Assembly: GCA_024138025.1 (NCBI GenBank)
Contig: JAMXBD010001580.1
Location: forward strand, 248,001-312,000
Direction: 5' to 3'
Length of the DNA stretch: 64,000 nt
DNA from: Combretum micranthum
Lineage: Eukaryota > Streptophyta > Magnoliopsida > Myrtales > Combretaceae
The position numbers were made by a program, and so were the translations under genes. Positions 61,471 through 64,000 of this stretch are shown piece after piece. How positions within the stretch are numbered: position 1 is the first letter of the stretch; the number at the start of each line of letters is the position of its first letter. The notes beneath the pieces are model-generated. The model did no database searches and was not told the DNA's origin. It worked only from the letters and a program-made list of their open reading frames with translations.

Positions 61471-62482
61471 CAATTCCTTTCCACTTCTCAAGTTAATTGC
61501 ATTAGCACTTTGTCTTGGATTTGTAACAGTCTGAGAAGGTAATTTACCTTAAGACTCTAATTTACTCATAGTGGATGCAAGCTGGTTTTCCTGATTCTGC
61601 AAATTTTGAATGTTGTGTTTGGTCTCTTCCTGAAATTGTTTTGCGTTAAGTGCAAGTGATTTAACACTCTCTTCAAGAGACATACCTGAACTCGAAGAAG
61701 CTTGTGGTGTTGGATTTGATGGCCTTGGATGATATTGTTGGAAATTTCTAAGTCCATAGCTGAAATTAGGATGATCCTTCCATCCATGATTGTAAGTGTT
61801 TAAGTAAGAATCATACTTCCTCTATGGAAGTCCAGGAAATCCTCTTATCGTATTGGCATGTGGATGAGTGTCCTCTTGGAGTGTAAGGCACATATCAGTG
61901 ATATGATTAGGAGCAACACAAATCATGCATGATTTGACATGTTGTTGATTTCTTCGAGCTATTTGCCGAACAAGAGAGGTTAGATTGAAAATTTGATTTT
62001 CAAGATGAGAAACATTTACCTTGTTAGCCTTCCTTATTGAAGGATCATGTTAGAATCCAAATTGTTTTGAATTTATAGCCATAAGAGAAATCAATTCCCT
62101 AGCTTGGCTAGGGGTTTTTTCTACTGTCACACCTCCACTAGCTGCATCCATTAACTTCCTCTCCATAGGAAGCAATTCTTCATAAAAACATTGGATGAGA
62201 AGTTGTTCTGAAATCCCATGTTGTGGACAACTCGCACACAGTTGCTTAAACCTCTCCCAGTACTCATGAAGGTTTTTTCCATCTCTTTGTCTGATCCCAC
62301 AAATTTCTCTTTTAATACCAGCAGCTCTTGTAGCAGGAAAAAAATTGTCCAGGAATAACTTGACCATGTCTATCCATGTAGTGATTGATCCTGGAGGCAA
62401 ATAAAACAACCAATTTTTTGCTCTATCCCTTAATGAAAATGGAAAAGCACGCAATTTGATTTGCTCCTCAGAGATTCCTTAT
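61471..62482 (-). pseudogene. Athila copy B gag, 5' end lost to LTR H
   Basis: Minus strand. The capsid block 62454-62050 (FPFSLRDRAKNWLFYLPPGS, EICGIRQRD, SEQLLIQCFYEEL) continues through about 85 bp that copy 1 lacks. It then reaches a CCHC zinc knuckle (C-x2-C-x4-H-x4-C) near 61885-61930 and a Gln-rich linker. It is cut at 62482 by LTR H. The missing N-terminal part is visible in copy 1 at 8215-8640. Confidence 0.85.
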
Positions 62483-63114
62483 TGTCACGCCCCGAAGGGT
62501 ACCCTAAACGTGGCAGTCCGCCGTACACAATATTAAAGCCTAAGAATGACCACCTCAGTCACGCGAAGGCTTCCATACTATGTACAAGGCGTCTAACACA
62601 TAAAGGAGACACATCGGAATGATACATTTTATGTTGATACAATTGAGTAACAATGTAAAGGAAATACAATCCACTATTCTCCAAATACAAAACACTATAC
62701 TTCAAAATACAATTCATCAAACTTCAATTACATTCATCTCAAGACTTCGCTACATAAAACTACTACAAGGCAAATCGTAAAGCTTAGCCAAAAACTTCAA
62801 GCATTCTTATATCTTGCCGGAATCCCGAAGTCATTCTCGACTTCAACCATCTCGGTCCCCACTTAGCATTTCTTGGTATAACCTGCTCATTTAAACAACT
62901 ATTGGGGTATAAGCTACACTAGCTTAGTGAGTGTAATCTCCCACAAAACATTTATGTCACAACAATTCAAGCAAGTTATTAATCAAGCAAGTGTATGCAT
63001 CAAACACATGAGTTCAACATACATATGACCAACCGGAAATCATATGTGGATGGAATTGCGCCCTCCATCCCGGGTTAGCAGATTAACGAATCCTGCGGTA
63101 CAACAATATCCCGT

Positions 63115-63217
63115 TTATGGCTCACGGCTAACCTACGATTATTCGATGTCGTTTATGGTTCACGACTAACCTACGATTATTCGATGTCGTTTATGGTTCA
63201 CGACTAACCTACAAATG
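63115..63217. repeat. Minisatellite in LTR H, about 2.7 units
   Basis: Unit of about 38 bp containing TCGATGTCGTTTATGG and TCACGACTAACCTACG. It is the reverse-complement relative of the D/G unit, but with a distinct consensus. Confidence 0.8.
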
Positions 63218-63672
63218 CTCATGCTCCATCCCCTTGTGATATGCACATGTCAATTTATCATTAACTCAAGTAGTTGATTTAAGCCAATTTACTTAGGCGA
63301 TCAATCAATTTATCAAACAATCCATCATAGCTAACTATACAATCAAAGTTTATCACCCGGTTTCGATATTCTTAATTTGTTTTCTCACATCATCATCAAT
63401 CATATAATTTCCCATTAATCCCCATCATTCATATTCCATTCAATTGACCTACATTCTAGTGCACTACTTTACAAGCACATACAATAAATGAATTGGGAAG
63501 AAAAACTCACACGACCATTGGATCACTGGTCTTCTAGTAATAATAATCCGGTGGTAGGGAATCGTCGAACTCGGGATAACCTAAAAAGGAAGAAATACTC
63601 TAATTAGTATTTCAACTCAAACTAATCCAACAACTTCATACGAATTTATCAAATTCGTAATTCGCGTCCTAA

Positions 63673-63727
63673 GCGGGAATTCCAACTTAAAACGGCCATA
63701 ACTTGGTCATTTAACTCGGAATCTCGC
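63673..63727 (-). repeat. Conserved family 1 palindrome (LTR H copy)
   Basis: GCGGGAATTCCAACTTAAAA on one side and CATTTAACTCGGAATCTCGC on the other, with one T lost from the T run. Confidence 0.72.
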
Positions 63728-64000
63728 AAATTTTATATCGATTTCTATCTACTTCGGAAGATCTTTCTAAATACAAAGCTTAAATCAAGTTTTGAAAATA
63801 TCTAAGCCTCGGAATTGAGGGATCAGATCTGTACAGCGGGTTCCTTGATTCCAAAAATGCGGTTTTGATGAATGCATTTGAGATTCCTAAGTATAAAATG
63901 ATGCTAAATGCAATGGTAATGATTTTCCCTATCATGAATGTCATGATGTGAACTTTAATGAGTCTATGTTCTTACAACTTTTGGATTTAAAGAATTTTAC

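Larger units (their letters stand above)
43380..62482 (-). mobile_element. Athila-type retrotransposon, copy B (decayed, multiply interrupted)
   Basis: Minus strand. From high to low coordinates: gag cut at 62482 by LTR H, protease, RT, RNase H, integrase, then the polypurine tract and the 3' LTR. Interruptions are LTR C (49490-58159, with D inside) in integrase, and the head-to-head composite 45261-49382 after the LWAYRT word. The 5' LTR and gag start lie beyond the window or LTR H. It shares orientation, order and at least four nonsense codons with copy 1. The left flank carries GTCTA at 43375-43379. Confidence 0.88.
62483..64000 (-). mobile_element. Long LTR H, family 1 (runs off the right edge)
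   Basis: Starts TGTCACGCCCC at 62483 inside gag. Copy 1 is uninterrupted at the equivalent place near 8205, so this is a real insertion; the five bases before it are CTTAT. The first 400 bp are very close to LTR F, while 62935-63260 resembles LTR D with a minisatellite. The far end and target duplication are beyond the window. Confidence 0.82.

Noticed and set aside
1..64000. Search for tRNA, rRNA, CRISPR arrays, bacterial operons or phage-like systems
   Set aside because: No cloverleaf, rRNA core, regular spacer array or dense coding was seen. The whole window reads as plant repeat DNA.

Overview
The window looks like repeat-dominated plant nuclear DNA. It is AT-rich and contains remnants of an Athila-type Ty3/gypsy retrotransposon with a tRNA-Asp-like primer binding site, very long LTRs, nested insertions with 5-bp target duplications, and a decayed hAT transposase. 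I found no intact host gene, rRNA, tRNA or CRISPR array. The species cannot be told from the sequence; all divergence figures are by eye.

Layout. 1-10284: a minus-strand Athila element (copy 1) running off the left edge, split in its reverse transcriptase by a 4.1-kb solo LTR (1291-5416). 10285-12904: flanking DNA with a GTGGGCA-type motif, a 330-bp tandem duplication, and a TATA box plus leader cut by the next insertion. 12905-22842: a minus-strand long LTR (A), itself interrupted by another long LTR (B, 13610-17295) and by an Athila-like LTR (21112-22401). 22843-26011: a second, diverged long-LTR family. 26012-31059: a hAT transposase pseudogene, broken by long LTR G (26105-29477). 31060-39307: long LTR E containing long LTR F (31778-36608). 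39308-43379: LTR fragments and unassigned DNA with a possible short first exon. 43380-62482: a second minus-strand Athila element (copy B), broken by a head-to-head LTR composite (45261-49382) and by long LTR C (49490-58159), which holds long LTR D (52932-57221). 62483-64000: start of long LTR H, which interrupts the copy B gag.

The main repeat, called family 1 here, is a 3.4-4.9 kb unit. It starts TGTAARCCCC, ends GGGGYGTGACA, and carries a TATA box. Each complete copy is a single unit, in most cases with a 5-bp target duplication and never with gag-pol attached, so the units read as solo LTRs or a non-autonomous element. Every full copy keeps a roughly 55-bp imperfect palindrome that would fold into an RNA hairpin.

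The two Athila copies share at least four nonsense codons. Their outer flanks (GTCTA at 10285-10289 and at 43375-43379) look like the two sides of one insertion site. This suggests that a block of about 54 kb containing an already decayed Athila element was tandemly duplicated, and that the solo LTRs arrived in each copy afterwards. An assembly artefact is the main alternative. Nothing here forms a working pathway.
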